Assembly (NCBI GenBank): GCA_947359465.1
Contig: OX375873.1
Coordinates: 88,768,478 to 88,832,477 of the forward strand
Origin: Metellina segmentata
Taxonomy: Eukaryota; Arthropoda; Arachnida; Araneae; Tetragnathidae
Length of the DNA: 64,000 bases
Direction of reading: 5' to 3'
Position numbers and translations under genes: made by a program. Position 1 is the first letter of the stretch; every line of letters begins with the position of its first letter. Of the stretch, positions 21,913 to 31,379 are shown one piece after another. A model generated the notes under the pieces. It saw only the letters and a list, made by a program, of their open reading frames with translations. It was not told the origin of the DNA and did no database searches.

Positions 21913-22058
21913 AATTGATGCAGACTTGAAAATCAGTATTATCGGAAATATAACTTCAATTTAAGTATTTAAACATTAATGTGTTGATTCGGAGTTGACT
22001 CGATAGCTAGATTCTGTGGTACAAAGTTACAAGTTCAAACTTCAATTTCGGAGTCACC

Positions 22059-22258
22059 GTGGTGGCTCAGTGGACATGACCACTGCAGTGGCAACCTGTG
22101 TGTTGAAGGGCAAGTTCTATTCCTGTGATATCCGATTAATTTCTGTTTGTATTTCTCTCTTCTGTGACAGTAAAGCTTTCCTTGTATGTGAATGCTCATT
22201 TACTTGACACCGTTTCGCGCAGATGGACCAAATATTCTTCTTCCATTAAACCCATTCT
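22059..22258 (+). mobile_element. SINE family 2 copy with clearest tRNA-like head
   Basis: The head has TGGCTCAGTGG, a perfect match to the RNA polymerase III A-box consensus, and a weaker B-box-like GTTCTATTCC 47 bases downstream. The family body follows: TTTCTGTTTGTATTTCTCTC, GTGACAGTAAAGCTTTCCTT, GCGCAGATGGACCAAATATT and ATTAAACCCA. This identifies family 2 as tRNA-derived. Not a functional tRNA, since the cloverleaf cannot be closed. Confidence 0.7.
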
Positions 22259-22670
22259 ACCAATCTTTATTTCTTTCGAGCAGCAGTATTTGTGTTAAAA
22301 AATGAGAGTTATAATAAGTAAAGTTAATTAAAATAATAAATTTATAGAGTCATTTAAAAAACACTCTAATTAAACTTATAAGCTGCTTTCGGAAGAAGGG
22401 AACTTTTAACTTACTAAAGGGAATCGGGAAAATTCTTGTATGTATTTTAAATAGTTTCCACTCAACACACAATGCCTGTTTTATATATACCTACATTTTC
22501 TTTAGACAATTGATACAGCTTTAAGGTTAAAAATGTTTTCTAGTTCTTAAATTATATTCCGCGTGATCTCAGCTTTACTGATAAAATATAACAAAATACC
22601 CATTTTCTAGTTAATGCTTGCATACAGGTGACTATGTATTATGTTTATAATAATGTTTAATATAATTAAT

Positions 22671-22805
22671 ATGGTAATATTAGTGGTATATTGATAAAAT
22701 TAGTGGAATAATAAAATTAGTGGAATTAATAAAATTAGCGGAATTAATAAAATTAGTGGAGTTAATGAATTTAGTGGAATTAATAAAATTAGTGGAATTG
22801 ATATG
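22671..22805. repeat. 18-bp tandem repeat
   Basis: AATAAAATTAGTGGAATT and variants repeat about seven times. Confidence 0.9.
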
Positions 22806-23407
22806 ATAAACTAGAATTGATGTAGTAAAATATCCTCAGCCTTTCGGCTCTTTTGTAAAATTCACTTTTTGAGCTGTGTTACTTTTCTTGAGAAGGTGCA
22901 GATTCATGCAATACATGATATTTGGACTGAAATATAACGATGTGTGCTCAGACTATTTATAACTAATGGAAACAGTAGAGTTCCAGGTTCAAATACGCCA
23001 TTTTACTGATGACAGACGATATTTTTTCCTCTGGTATTTTTCAGTAAAGTTTGTATTTTTGATAATGACATCGTGCAATTTTCTAGAAGCATGTTGGAAC
23101 AAATCATAAAGCTTCAAACGATTTTTAAAATTTTATGCAACATTGATTATTTATTTATTTATCATTCCGATTCCTTTTATTATGTTGAGTTTTTCCCTGT
23201 TTCTCCCTTTTCCTTAAATAAATCTTAAAATTTTCTTCTTTTGAATTATTATTAACTTTATGTGTCAATTTGATCCAATAAATGGGTTTGTTTGTCTTAT
23301 TATTTGTTCCTTGAATGATAATTTTTTATCCTTTTAGAACTAATCATGTGACAACATAAACTTGATTTTGCAGCCTTGTGTTGGTCCTGGTATTGGCTAT
23401 GATGTAC

Positions 23408-23498
23408 TTTCAATTAATTGTATACCTTCAGAGGGATAATATGTGTTCTTATTTTCAATTAATTGTATACCTTCAGAGGGATAATATGTGTGTTTTAA
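23408..23498. repeat. 45-bp tandem duplication
   Basis: TTTCAATTAATTGTATACCT, then TCAGAGGGATAATATGTG occurs twice, 45 bases apart and nearly identical. The preceding CCTTGTGTTGGTCCTGGTAT segment (23374) recurs diverged at 24081. Confidence 0.9.
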
Positions 23499-23499
23499 A

Positions 23500-25000
23500 G
23501 TACAAACATTTAAATAAATTATTTATTTCCACGATGGGCTCATACTTTATGTGAGTCATATACCAGAAAAATGAGCAGAGAAAACACATGAATTCTTAAA
23601 ATATGACGAACAGTTGAATATTAAATTTCTGGGGAAGTTCCTCCACCATCCTTTTTATTACGGATCTGAATTCCTTAACAAACTGCAGACATTAAAAAAA
23701 TAAGACAATTCACAAAACTAGCATCTGAATTTGCAATGTCTCTTCTTTACGAGCGTTTTTGTCATCTCCTGATCCCATTCTAATACACTTCCTGTCGTTT
23801 TGGGAACAGGGCTAACACGGGACACTCTCATTGATCGGGATCTCCGCACGCCCATTTCCATGCAATATTCAAGGGGCTATAAAGGGGAACATCGTCTATT
23901 TAAAGGGCAACATAACGGGTGCCACTTAATCCTTCGGGGAACCTTGTTTTATATGGTAAAGAGTCTATGCCTATGTTCCCGCAGTGGGTGGTTTGTGGGT
24001 TACGATCGCTTCAAACCATTAGTCATGCTTATTTAAATGGAATATCAACCGACCTATAGCTATTTACTTCATTTCGGGACCTTGTGTTAGTCCTGTTGTT
24101 GGCAATCATGTACATTCAATTGATTAATATGTCAGTGTGACAGGCTCCATCACTTTAAGATGGAATAGCATTTAGTATTTAATTTCTTTCATTGAGTATG
24201 GATTGGATTGAACGCTGTAGACGGACACTGCTTTACCTGTGCGGCTTTCAGCTACATAATTCGGAAGTGCTTTAAAGATTAGGCAAGGCCAAAGCAATCC
24301 GTTAAACATATAAAACATTTAAATAACAAAAAAAGACAGTACATAAACAACTGATGGGCTTGTGAGACATCATTGTGAGACTTGTTGTTGAAACAGCTAG
24401 TGAGACTTGTATTTAAATCATGTGCACTTTGTTGGATGGAGATAATTTTATGTGAAGATGAAAGCTGGTGAAATAATGTAGGTACAAATATAAATTAATA
24501 AATCATTTATATGCTGGTAAGTATAGCAGCGCGTGGCCTCGAATAAAAGACAACAAATAAAATGAAGCGAATGTAGTTTTTTAAGTTTAGTTCTTAGAAG
24601 ATATATTCGGAGTGAGTGGTGTGATGTCCTTGGTCTGTAAATAGTGCATTGTACATATGCAGGGTAATGAATTGTTTATTACAAGATTGCTTTCTCCACT
24701 CTCTGTATTTACCACATCAACATCTCATATGCCGCTCGGTCAGATCTATTAAAGGGCTAAACATGGACGCGCAGAGATGCACAATGACATATAAAAAGGA
24801 TTACAAAATTTGTTTCAATTTACAGATAACAAAATAATACTAATAATAATAATACAAATTATGTACAATTTAGAGATGAACAATACCCAATGAATAAAAA
24901 TACATATTCAAGGGAAAAACGTTAAAAAAAGATTATTGTAAAGTATGGATAAAAGTTAATAAAAAAAAGGTTGTTTTTTCAAAAAAATTCGATATATATT
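23500..25000. other. Intronic stretch without a supported gene
   Basis: A 78-codon frame at 23800-24036 and a 62-codon frame at 24649-24837 have no motifs. Short GTGAGACTTG repeats occur at about 24363-24416. Otherwise A+T-rich. Confidence 0.4.
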
Positions 25001-25006
25001 ATAATA

Positions 25007-25345
25007 TTATATTATGTATGTTATATTTCTTAGCTCTGACAGATACTGATCAATGTAGGGGCAGAGAAACTCCATCACTTTAAGAATTTTGTGGTAGCGA
25101 TGTCTGTTCTTAGAAGTATTTAAAATCGATGAGAGTAGTATTGTAATGAAAGTTTTGCAACATGCCATAAACTTGTGTAAAAGTTCGAAAAGGTAGCGGG
25201 CTGTATCACCTTCTGGACAGCAGATGACAATGCGCTTATTCTTAAATGGACCATAGTCTGCAAATAATATACTGTACCAGATTTGTCTTCTGGTAAACAA
25301 AGGCGGCGAAAATCTTTGGAAAGAATTGGTAAGTGTATCTAACTT
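25007..25345 (-). pseudogene. Unrecognised 97+ codon open frame
   Basis: The minus-strand frame reads ...FADYGPFKNKRIVICCPEG, then ARYLFELLHKFMACC and ends ...LRNITYII. It stays open upstream of the first listed codon through PPLFTRRQIW back to at least 25330. The composition (balanced charged, aromatic and cysteine residues) is less random than other frames in this intron. I do not recognise a family, and no splice site is convincing. It could be a fragment of a transposon protein or a dead gene. Confidence 0.25.
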
Positions 25346-25354
25346 TAGCAGAAA

Positions 25355-25664
25355 AGGACAGCGGTAGTCCGGTTGAAAGAGTAACGGATTAGCAACCCAA
25401 GGGATGCGAGTTCGAATCCCAAGACAGTCGTGAACATAAGGGCCTGGTGCACGTTAAATCTGTCATGACCTCAAATGTCCTCACACGCGTGATGTGGACG
25501 TTTGGATAGTAGGGTGCCAGCTCAGGTGTGACCTCGTCAGCTGCCTGTGACTCAAATTGATTGGTGTTGTCCTCGGTTCTTTCCTATACGGGGTTAATAC
25601 CGGACAGTCGCCAACAGCCCTTCGTGTTGCTCAAGTATGACGTTAATTAAAATACCTACCTACA
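25355..25664 (+). mobile_element. SINE family 1, full length, with ~11-bp target duplication
   Basis: The tRNA-like head has GCGGTAGTCCGGTTGAAAGA (A-box region) and GAGTTCGAATCCC (B-box). The body follows in order: CTGGTGCACGTTAAATCTGT, GGTGCCAGCTCAGGTGTGAC, GTGTTGTCCTCGGTTCTTTC, TGTTGCTCAAGTATGACGTT and an A-rich tail. Flanks TTTAGCAGAAA (25344-25354) and TTTGGCAGAAA (25665-25675) differ at one base and look like the target duplication. Confidence 0.85.
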
Positions 25665-25679
25665 TTTGGCAGAAACATG

Positions 25680-25905
25680 TAATTACGCTTGCCATTGGTC
25701 CAAGACGAACACATTAATTGAACTTATTAATTTGTTTCTTGTCCACTTCAGATGGATTATTTTATTGGAAATCCCATTTCCATCAGACTTTGCAAATGAG
25801 TCTGCTTGTTCATTTTCTTCAATGCCAGTGTGAGCTTTTTCCATAGAGATATTAATTTTGGGCACTTCAGTTAGGTACATAGATGTCCACTCTTTGGAAA
25901 TACAA
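25680..25905 (-). pseudogene. LINE RNase H domain fragment
   Basis: Minus-strand peptide: PKINISMEKAHTGIEENEQA, then DSFAKSDGNG, then KWTRNKLISSINVFVLDQWQ. H-x-GIEGNE-x-ADSLAK is the terminal catalytic block of the RNase H domain in jockey/I-type non-LTR retrotransposons, here with E for G in GIEEN. The Asp of QADSFAK is the conserved one. Only this C-terminal scrap is present. The upstream part of the frame (MSCVCRSFAKYYH..) is SINE family 2 sequence, not LINE. Confidence 0.65.
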
Positions 25906-25990
25906 TGTAATGTTTGGTTGGGTTTTATGGCACTATGGTAATATTTTGCGAAGCTGCGACAAACACAAGACATACAACGTCAAGTAATGG
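25905..25990 (-). mobile_element. SINE family 2 3' fragment
   Basis: GGTTGGGTTTTATGGCACTA, then TGCGAAGCTGCGACAAACAC, reverse orientation. Confidence 0.6.
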
Positions 25991-26114
25991 ACATACACAC
26001 AACAAAGAAATATTTGCTGACAAAGAAGACATGAGTACATCTATGTAAGTTACAGGAATCAAATCTGCATCGCCTACAACTCGGAGATTGAATAGAATGA
26101 AAAGTACGTTTCTT

Positions 26115-26192
26115 TCATAGCTGAATTCATGTCTCATGTGTTGTGTTTGGCGTAACGTGGCCAAATCTGTGCCATAGAACCTAAATTTAATC
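26115..26192 (+). mobile_element. SINE family 2 3' fragment
   Basis: GTGTTTGGCGTAACGTGGCC, then AAATCTGTGCCATAGAACC, forward orientation. Confidence 0.5.
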
Positions 26193-26194
26193 AA

Positions 26195-27475
26195 CCAATT
26201 TTCTCTCATAGCTGAATATTGATTTACTTGAAGTCTCAATGTTCTTCGATAGATGTAGTGAGGGGTAAAATTCAACTTACTGGTCTTCGTTTCAACAATA
26301 AGTTTTTATTTTTATTTTCGTACATCTGTATAGAATGCATGTTATACGCACTCAAGCTCTTTGGCCTCAGACAACTTTATTTGATGATTCAACGAAATTA
26401 TAATAAGCTCTACTGTTCCCCTATATATTCATCATTTAAAATTAAAATTATGTATAATGTACAAATCTTCATCACTTACACATTTTTGCATTTTACATGA
26501 AAAATTTTACATGCCTTAATGTTAGGCAGAAATTTCATTTCCTTAGTTATTATTCACGTATTCTTAAAAGCCCCAATGAATTTAGTATCTTGTATTTCAT
26601 TCATTAAAGAGAAAATTTTATAAGTCACCACAGAATAAAAATCTCGAAATGTGTGAAAATAATTTTTTTTTTGTCCCGATTGCTTGAATGATGGTTTTAA
26701 AGTTTAAGGTAACATAACCTCTTGAATCACGGATAAACTACTATAATGTGGGAACGTTCTTAAAGCTTAAAAATTGCTAGTCTGAAAAATTAGAAAATGG
26801 TTTACCATTGTCACCCGGAGTTCTTCATTTATATACCTAGCTGGAAGGGAAGATGGAACTTCAGTTCCATCAAAGTTAATTGCTTAATATAGGGTGCATT
26901 TTTATCCAAGGCACACTTTTGTTTTTGAATAACTTAGAAATAAAACAGTCACAATTTTTTTTTTTAATTTCCTATACTCAATGACATTTTAGAATATGTC
27001 ATAGGTCAAATGACAGCTTCTGACCACACGCTGATCTCATTCAACTACATTTCACATTTCTTCTGAGCACATTTACGGGGCTATTTGTTCAATTTTACTT
27101 GAAAGTTAAGCAAACACGACTAGTTAAGCAAAAACTAAATAGTACAACCATTATAATTTTGAATTTTTTTAAAGATTGAAAATTGGTAGTGTGAAATATT
27201 AGAAAAATGGTTTATCTCTGTGTGGCTTTGCACATTACATTTATATACCTAGCCTTTACATAGACGATTGAACTCTCGTTAATATACTCAGGTTAAAGAT
27301 ATAAATGTATTCTGAATCCGATGAGTCTACACTGAAACCGATATGTGTCCTGTGAAGAGGGATGGTTGACATAGATTTTGACAGCCTTTTTTGGATGTTC
27401 GGTATCACTAGATGAAAAATGTTTTTTTTTCTAGTGATGAAAAATGTGATGAAAAATAATTTAGTATAGTTGGTA
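26195..27475. other. A+T-rich intronic stretch
   Basis: Two diverged copies of a short block (AAAATTGCTAGTCTGAAAAA.. at 26771 and GAAAATTGGTAGTGTGAAAT.. at 27178, each followed by a TTTATATACCTAGC block) suggest an old dispersed repeat. A 93-codon frame (26219-26500) has no motif. Confidence 0.4.
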
Positions 27476-27477
27476 GT

Positions 27478-27785
27478 TGAATTAACATCACACTGAAGCA
27501 ACACAATGGACAATTGATGACGTTCTAGAATCAATTCCCAAGGGAAAGATCCGGGGTTAACTATCCGTAATTTTGAATCGTGGTTTAGATGACAAGATCA
27601 ACACCTGAGCTGGCTCTCCACATTTCCAACCTCCACACCACGTCAACTTGAGGACATTTTGGGTTATGTCATATTTAACTCGCCCCAGTACCCTATGTAC
27701 ACGAAGGTATTTGGTTGTATCGAGTGTCGAACTCGCAACCCTCCTTTTGCTCATTCCAAGTGACCTACCGCAGATCTGCACGCTA
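27478..27785 (-). mobile_element. SINE family 1, near full length
   Basis: Tail and body reversed (TTAACATCACACTGAAGCAA, AGGGAAAGATCCGGGG, AACACCTGAGCTGGCTCTCC, ACTTGAGGACATTTTGGG), then a reversed tRNA-like head with CGAACTCGCAACCCTCC (B-box side) and a decayed A-box. Head type 2. Confidence 0.8.
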
Positions 27786-27901
27786 GTAAAAGATTAAGTA
27801 ACCTTTGAAGTAGCTAGATACTTGTTAATCTTCTTTACTATACTCTCTTTTTACTCTCTTTCTATTCCATGCTCTTACTTCATGTGGCACATACGGTTTA
27901 A

Positions 27902-28124
27902 ACTCCTGGTGGTTGTCTCGACAAGATATTTCGTCCTTTTGCAAACTTAGCAGATTTTGATCAACGAGATATCTCGTCATTAAAAAAAAACTAACCAGAT
28001 CCTTATGTCGTCATCACAGAATCACTAGCAAAACTGATCAAACCTCGATGACGAGTTATCTCGTCATTAACAAAACCGGCGTGATCTTGCTGGACGAGAT
28101 ATCGAGTCTTAACCACTTGGAGGG
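27902..28124. mobile_element. TTAA-flanked palindromic MITE directly upstream of the Pitx exon
   Basis: TTAA at 27898-27901 and 28125-28128 bound a 223-base unit with inverted ends (ACTCCTGGTGGTTGTCTCGA on the left, AGTCTTAACCACTTGGAGGG on the right). Inside, CGAGATATCTCGTCATTA, a CCAGATC/GATCTTG-type spacer and GACGAGTTATCTCGTCATTA alternate in opposite orientations. The right end lies 72 bases before the exon start, so the branch-point region begins just outside the element. Non-coding. Confidence 0.75.
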
Positions 28125-28165
28125 TTAATGAATGTATTTGTGTAAATAACTTTGCAATGGACAGT

Positions 28166-28196
28166 AAGTTTAACAAATCTTGAATTCCTTCTCCAG
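28166..28196 (+). promoter_or_regulatory. Splice acceptor of the last Pitx exon
   Basis: TTAAC at about 28170-28174 is a plausible branch point. It is followed by TTCCTTCTCCAG ending at 28196. The exon then opens with GTT TGG TTC, giving homeodomain residues V47-W48-F49 in phase 0. An intron between residues 46 and 47 is common in paired-like homeobox genes. Confidence 0.85.
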
Positions 28197-28721
28197 GTTT
28201 GGTTCAAGAACCGGCGTGCGAAGTGGCGGAAACGGGAACGCAACGCAGCCGCCGAACTGAAAAACGGCTTCGGCAGCCAGTTCAACGGCCTCATGCAGCC
28301 CTTCGACGACGGCCTCTACCCGGGCTACTCGTCCGGTTACAACTGGGCGGCTAAGGTGCCCAGCCCTCTGGGCGGCAAGAGCTTCCCTTGGCCCTCTCTC
28401 AATTCCGTCAATCCTCTGGGACAGTGCTTCAACCCTTCCACACCGCCTGGCATCACCACCGCCAGCATCGTGCCATCCGTCAGCATGGCCGCGGGGGCCA
28501 GCAGCGCCGCCGCCCCGTGCCCCTACGCAACGCCCACGCCCCCCTACGTCTACCGAGAACAGTGCCCCACAATGACTTCTAGTATAGCCTCTCTCAGATT
28601 GAAGGCGAAACAGCACCAAGCGGCGAGTTTCGGGACTTACGGGGGTGTGTCGGTGTCGCCGAGACAGACTCCTACTCTGTCACCCTGTCAGTACGCTGCC
28701 GTCGAGAGACCGGCAGTATAG
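28197..28721 (+). CDS. Pitx: Last coding exon of a Pitx/bicoid-class homeobox gene
   Basis: 174 codons to a TAG at 28719-28721. Residues 1-16 ([16 protein letters not shown]) end homeodomain helix 3, with Lys at homeodomain position 50, the bicoid/Pitx specificity residue that favours TAATCC sites. Residues 20-37 ([18 protein letters not shown]) and 41-53 ([13 protein letters not shown]) match the block that follows the homeodomain in Pitx. Residues 106-120 ([14 protein letters not shown]) precede the OAR motif (128-141, [14 protein letters not shown]), and the end [11 protein letters not shown] fits the Pitx C-terminus. Pitx proteins are nuclear transcription factors that pattern anterior, neural and asymmetric structures. 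The exon is intact and far richer in G+C than its surroundings. The upstream exons are not recognisable in the window. Open frames on the opposite strand (28170-28619) are shadows. Confidence 0.95.
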   Translation, partial: VWFKNRRAKWRKRERNAAAELKNGFGSQFNGLMQPFDDGLYPGYSSGYNWAAKVPSPLGGKSFPWPSLNSVNPLGQCFNPSTPPGITTASIVPSVSMAAGASSAAAPCPYATPTPPYVYREQCPTMTSSIASLRLKAKQHQAASFGTYGGVSVSPRQTPTLSPCQYAAVERPAV

Positions 28722-28915
28722 TGATCTTGAACCGTGTTCGCCACCTGATGAGAAAGCCCATGGCAGAAGAGTTGGAATAACATGATCTCCGCGTCCCGTT
28801 GACCCCGTTCACGTTGGACTTGTGCAGACACTGCTGACAACCGAGTGGTGATGGACAAAGCATATTGCACCCCTAGAAATACCGTGACACAATAAAAAGA
28901 ACTTGAATCTCTTGG
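28722..28915 (+). other. Pitx: Pitx 3'UTR with poly(A) signal
   Basis: AATAAA at 28891-28896, about 170 bases after the stop, is the first canonical signal. A short 3'UTR ending near 28910-28920 is likely. A longer UTR using later AATAAA sites in the A+T-rich DNA cannot be excluded. Confidence 0.55.
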
Positions 28916-29084
28916 AAAAAATATCATTCGAGACATACTAAAAGTCCCTTTAACCCTCCATTTGTCGTGGATCTGTTTTAGCAAATAAGATCTTGGTGCA
29001 TCTGTGAGGTGCTTCGACGTTTTCATTCTTAGTTAGTAGCACACCCATTAATTATTCATGTTTTTATATACGAAGTATTTTTAG

Positions 29085-29215
29085 GTGAATAGTTGAATTT
29101 ACGTCGCACTGAAGTAACATGATTGGCTATTGGCGAAGGATGAATTCCAAAGCGAAATGTCGAAGGACACCATTTAGCAATTTTAACCATTGTCAGATGA
29201 AGGTATATCTTAGGA
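29085..29215 (-). mobile_element. SINE family 1 fragment
   Basis: GTTGAATTTACGTCGCACTG, GTAACATGATTGGCTATTGG, GATGAATTCCAAAGCGAAAT and a CATTGTCAGATGA block; 5' truncated. Confidence 0.7.
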
Positions 29216-29239
29216 AATACAATAATAAAAAATAAAAAT

Positions 29240-29740
29240 AAAATTTAATTTGTAACTAAATGGTAGAATTACCCTCGGGTTGAATTGGTTCGTTATCGAT
29301 TGAAAAAGTGATCAGAATAATCACTTTTCTCTTTCGTAGAAAAATACCAAATCACCTAAATGAGAGTAAAATAACTTTTTAATGTTTCGACATTTTTATT
29401 ATGTATACAACTTACTTCAGACAAAATTCTTATACACACATATCCATAAATGCAAAACATTTTACATACATCGTACCCCTCCAGTATGACAGAACTACAA
29501 ATTCACGACAGATTACACTAATGTAACTGCTACAAAAGACGATTTTGAAAGGTTAGTTTTTTGGACCAATATTTTTTGACTTGCTGTTGTCTTGCACCAG
29601 ACATGCGACATTTTTTAACTTCGCCATCTCACCATTAATTTGATTAGATGTTCAACTCTTTTCATTCAGTTTTTTTAAAGAAATAATTCATTTTTTCTTG
29701 AAAATTCCATTTTGTGGTATGTTTAATAATAAAAGAACTT

Positions 29741-29806
<66 letters not shown>

Positions 29807-30770
29807 CTGTCTTCTGTTCAGGCATAACGAAGTAACCTATTACTGTTTTTAAAAAAAATTGTGAATCTATTTGTTGGCATTTATTTTTATAGAAAATTAT
29901 TGTTTTCAAAAATTTTTTAGCATATTTAAATAGTTGCTTAAATAAAGCTAAAACTCTCAAAATAGGCCCCTCTGACCTTCTGTCACTATGACAAATAATT
30001 TTTAAAAATTCAAAAGTGCAAGACCGAATTTTTGTCAACCTTAACATTTTTTGAATAAATAAAAAATTACTCTTAAAATTTATTTTATTCTAACTCATAT
30101 ACGGTTTTAAATCGAATACTTTGTTATGTTTCGTGTGATGGAAAGGAATAACAATTTGTGTAAAATAAACTAAAGCAAAGTTGGCAGAAAAAATTTGTTC
30201 TGAAGATATTAATTCGCCATTCTTTATCTCGTGATCTCTCATAGTTGCCACAACTTAAAACGAAAAATTGAACAAAATTTAAAAATATAAAATTAATTCC
30301 TAGTGAAAAAGTTTTCGTTAATTTTACGTTCGTTACAAATATGGTCTGTCCCAAATATTCCGAAATCGTTTATTGAAAGAAAATTTGAATAAAGTACTCA
30401 CTGAACTAAAATATGACTCATAAAATAAAAGACAGCGTTTTAAAATATATAGAATAAAATCTTTTAAAATATATAAAAAAAAAGTGACACTTGCACAAAC
30501 AAAGACACAAAATCATACAGGACGAGAACACGGACAGACTAATGCTACCAAACGCAGTCACTAAATTAATTGAAGTACTCACAGTATGCAAAGTTTCATA
30601 AAAAATATATTCAATCGTTTGAACGTAGTATGGGCACACACATACATGGACAGACACCAACACGGATTTTGTATCAGCAGAATCCAAAACGGATAGAAAA
30701 ATTGAAATGGGTCGAAAATATTCAATAAACAAACACTCTATTTTTATTTGTATCGATACGTTTTTACAGT
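29240..30770. repeat. Diverged 1.4-1.5 kb duplicated block, copy A
   Basis: Collinear with 38560-40175. Anchors include ACATACATCGTACCCCTCCA / ACGTACATCGCACCCTTGTT, ACAAAAGACGATTTTGA, GACATGCGACATTTT / GAAATGCGACATTGT, AGTTGCCACAACTTA, TCCAAAACGGATAGAAAA and GTCGAAAATATTCAAT. Divergence is high and indels are many. On the minus strand both copies can encode NIFD(P/T)FQ(F/V)FYPFW-like peptide, later broken by frame changes. Confidence 0.75.
29743..29801. repeat. (TA)n microsatellite
   Basis: About 29 uninterrupted TA units inside copy A and absent from copy B, so it arose or expanded after the duplication. Confidence 0.95.
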
Positions 30771-30959
30771 TATTCTTTTCATTGAGTCACGATGCACCTG
30801 TTAGGACTCAGTAAGAATAATGGAGGGTTAAAGATCATTTTGTAGATCATTCTTGGATCGATATATCTTTTTCCGGTGCTACTTCAAAAGGGAGTTTCTT
30901 CAAGGGTGATTATTTGGGATTGACAATTATTAATCCTCTGGCAGGCGCACACCCACATA

Positions 30960-31060
30960 TATCCATTCTATAAGTCAGTATTCCCTGGAAGACATCTTAC
31001 TAGTTTTGACCCTCTTAAGCAAAAAAAATACATTTCCTAGTATTCGCTTAAGCAAAATAT
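30960..31060. repeat. Fragment of the R1 dispersed repeat
   Basis: CAGTATTCCCTGGAAGACAT, then TTACTAGTTTTGACCC, resembles 43600-43650 and 45148-45190. Confidence 0.4.
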
Positions 31061-31147
31061 AGATTGGTTATTTTAGTCATTAAATGCCATGTAGAGGGTA
31101 AAAGCAACGCTGCAATACTGTAAATCCTGGTGACAATCAGAGGGTTA

Positions 31148-31373
31148 GCCTTTCTGGTGATTTTCTCGACGAGTTATTACATCATTTTCAGATTGAACCA
31201 GAATTTAATGGATGAGATACCTCGTCATTAAATTCTGGTCAAGAAAATTGACCAGATCTTGATCTCGCTATCATAAAAAAATGAATTGACAGTATCTTGA
31301 TGACACGATAGCTTGTCATTAAAACTGATCAGGTCTTGTTGGACGAGATATCTTGTCGAAATCACTTGGATGG
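31148..31373. mobile_element. TTAA-family palindromic MITE
   Basis: Bounded by degenerate targets (TTAG at 31144, CTAA at 31374). Ends CCTTTCTGGTGATTTTCTCG and CGAAATCACTTGGATGG are inverted. Internal modules include CTCGTCATTAAATTCTGGTC, ATTGACCAGATCTTGATCTC and ACGAGATATCTTGTCG. Confidence 0.7.
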
Positions 31374-31379
31374 CTAAGT

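Larger units (their letters stand above)
28954..30827. mobile_element. TTAA-bounded 1.87-kb segment, possible piggyBac-like element
   Basis: TTAACCCTCCATT at 28950-28962 is mirrored by AATGGAGGGTTAA at 30819-30831. GGTGCATC occurs at a subterminal position on the left and as its complement (GATGCACC) on the right. The TTAA plus CCCTCC ends equal those of the palindromic MITE family, so one transposase could have served both. No transposase frame survives. It contains a SINE fragment, a TA microsatellite and a block duplicated at 38.6-40.2 kb. That B copy lacks the termini, so the element call is tentative. Confidence 0.4.

Noticed and set aside
28170..28619. 149-codon open frame opposite the Pitx exon
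   Set aside because: It is a G+C-driven shadow of the conserved Pitx reading frame, rich in Gly/Arg/Ala, with no domain.
29688..30047. 119-codon minus-strand frame
   Set aside because: It is extended by the TA microsatellite (Ile-Tyr repeats) and otherwise lies in the non-coding duplicated block.
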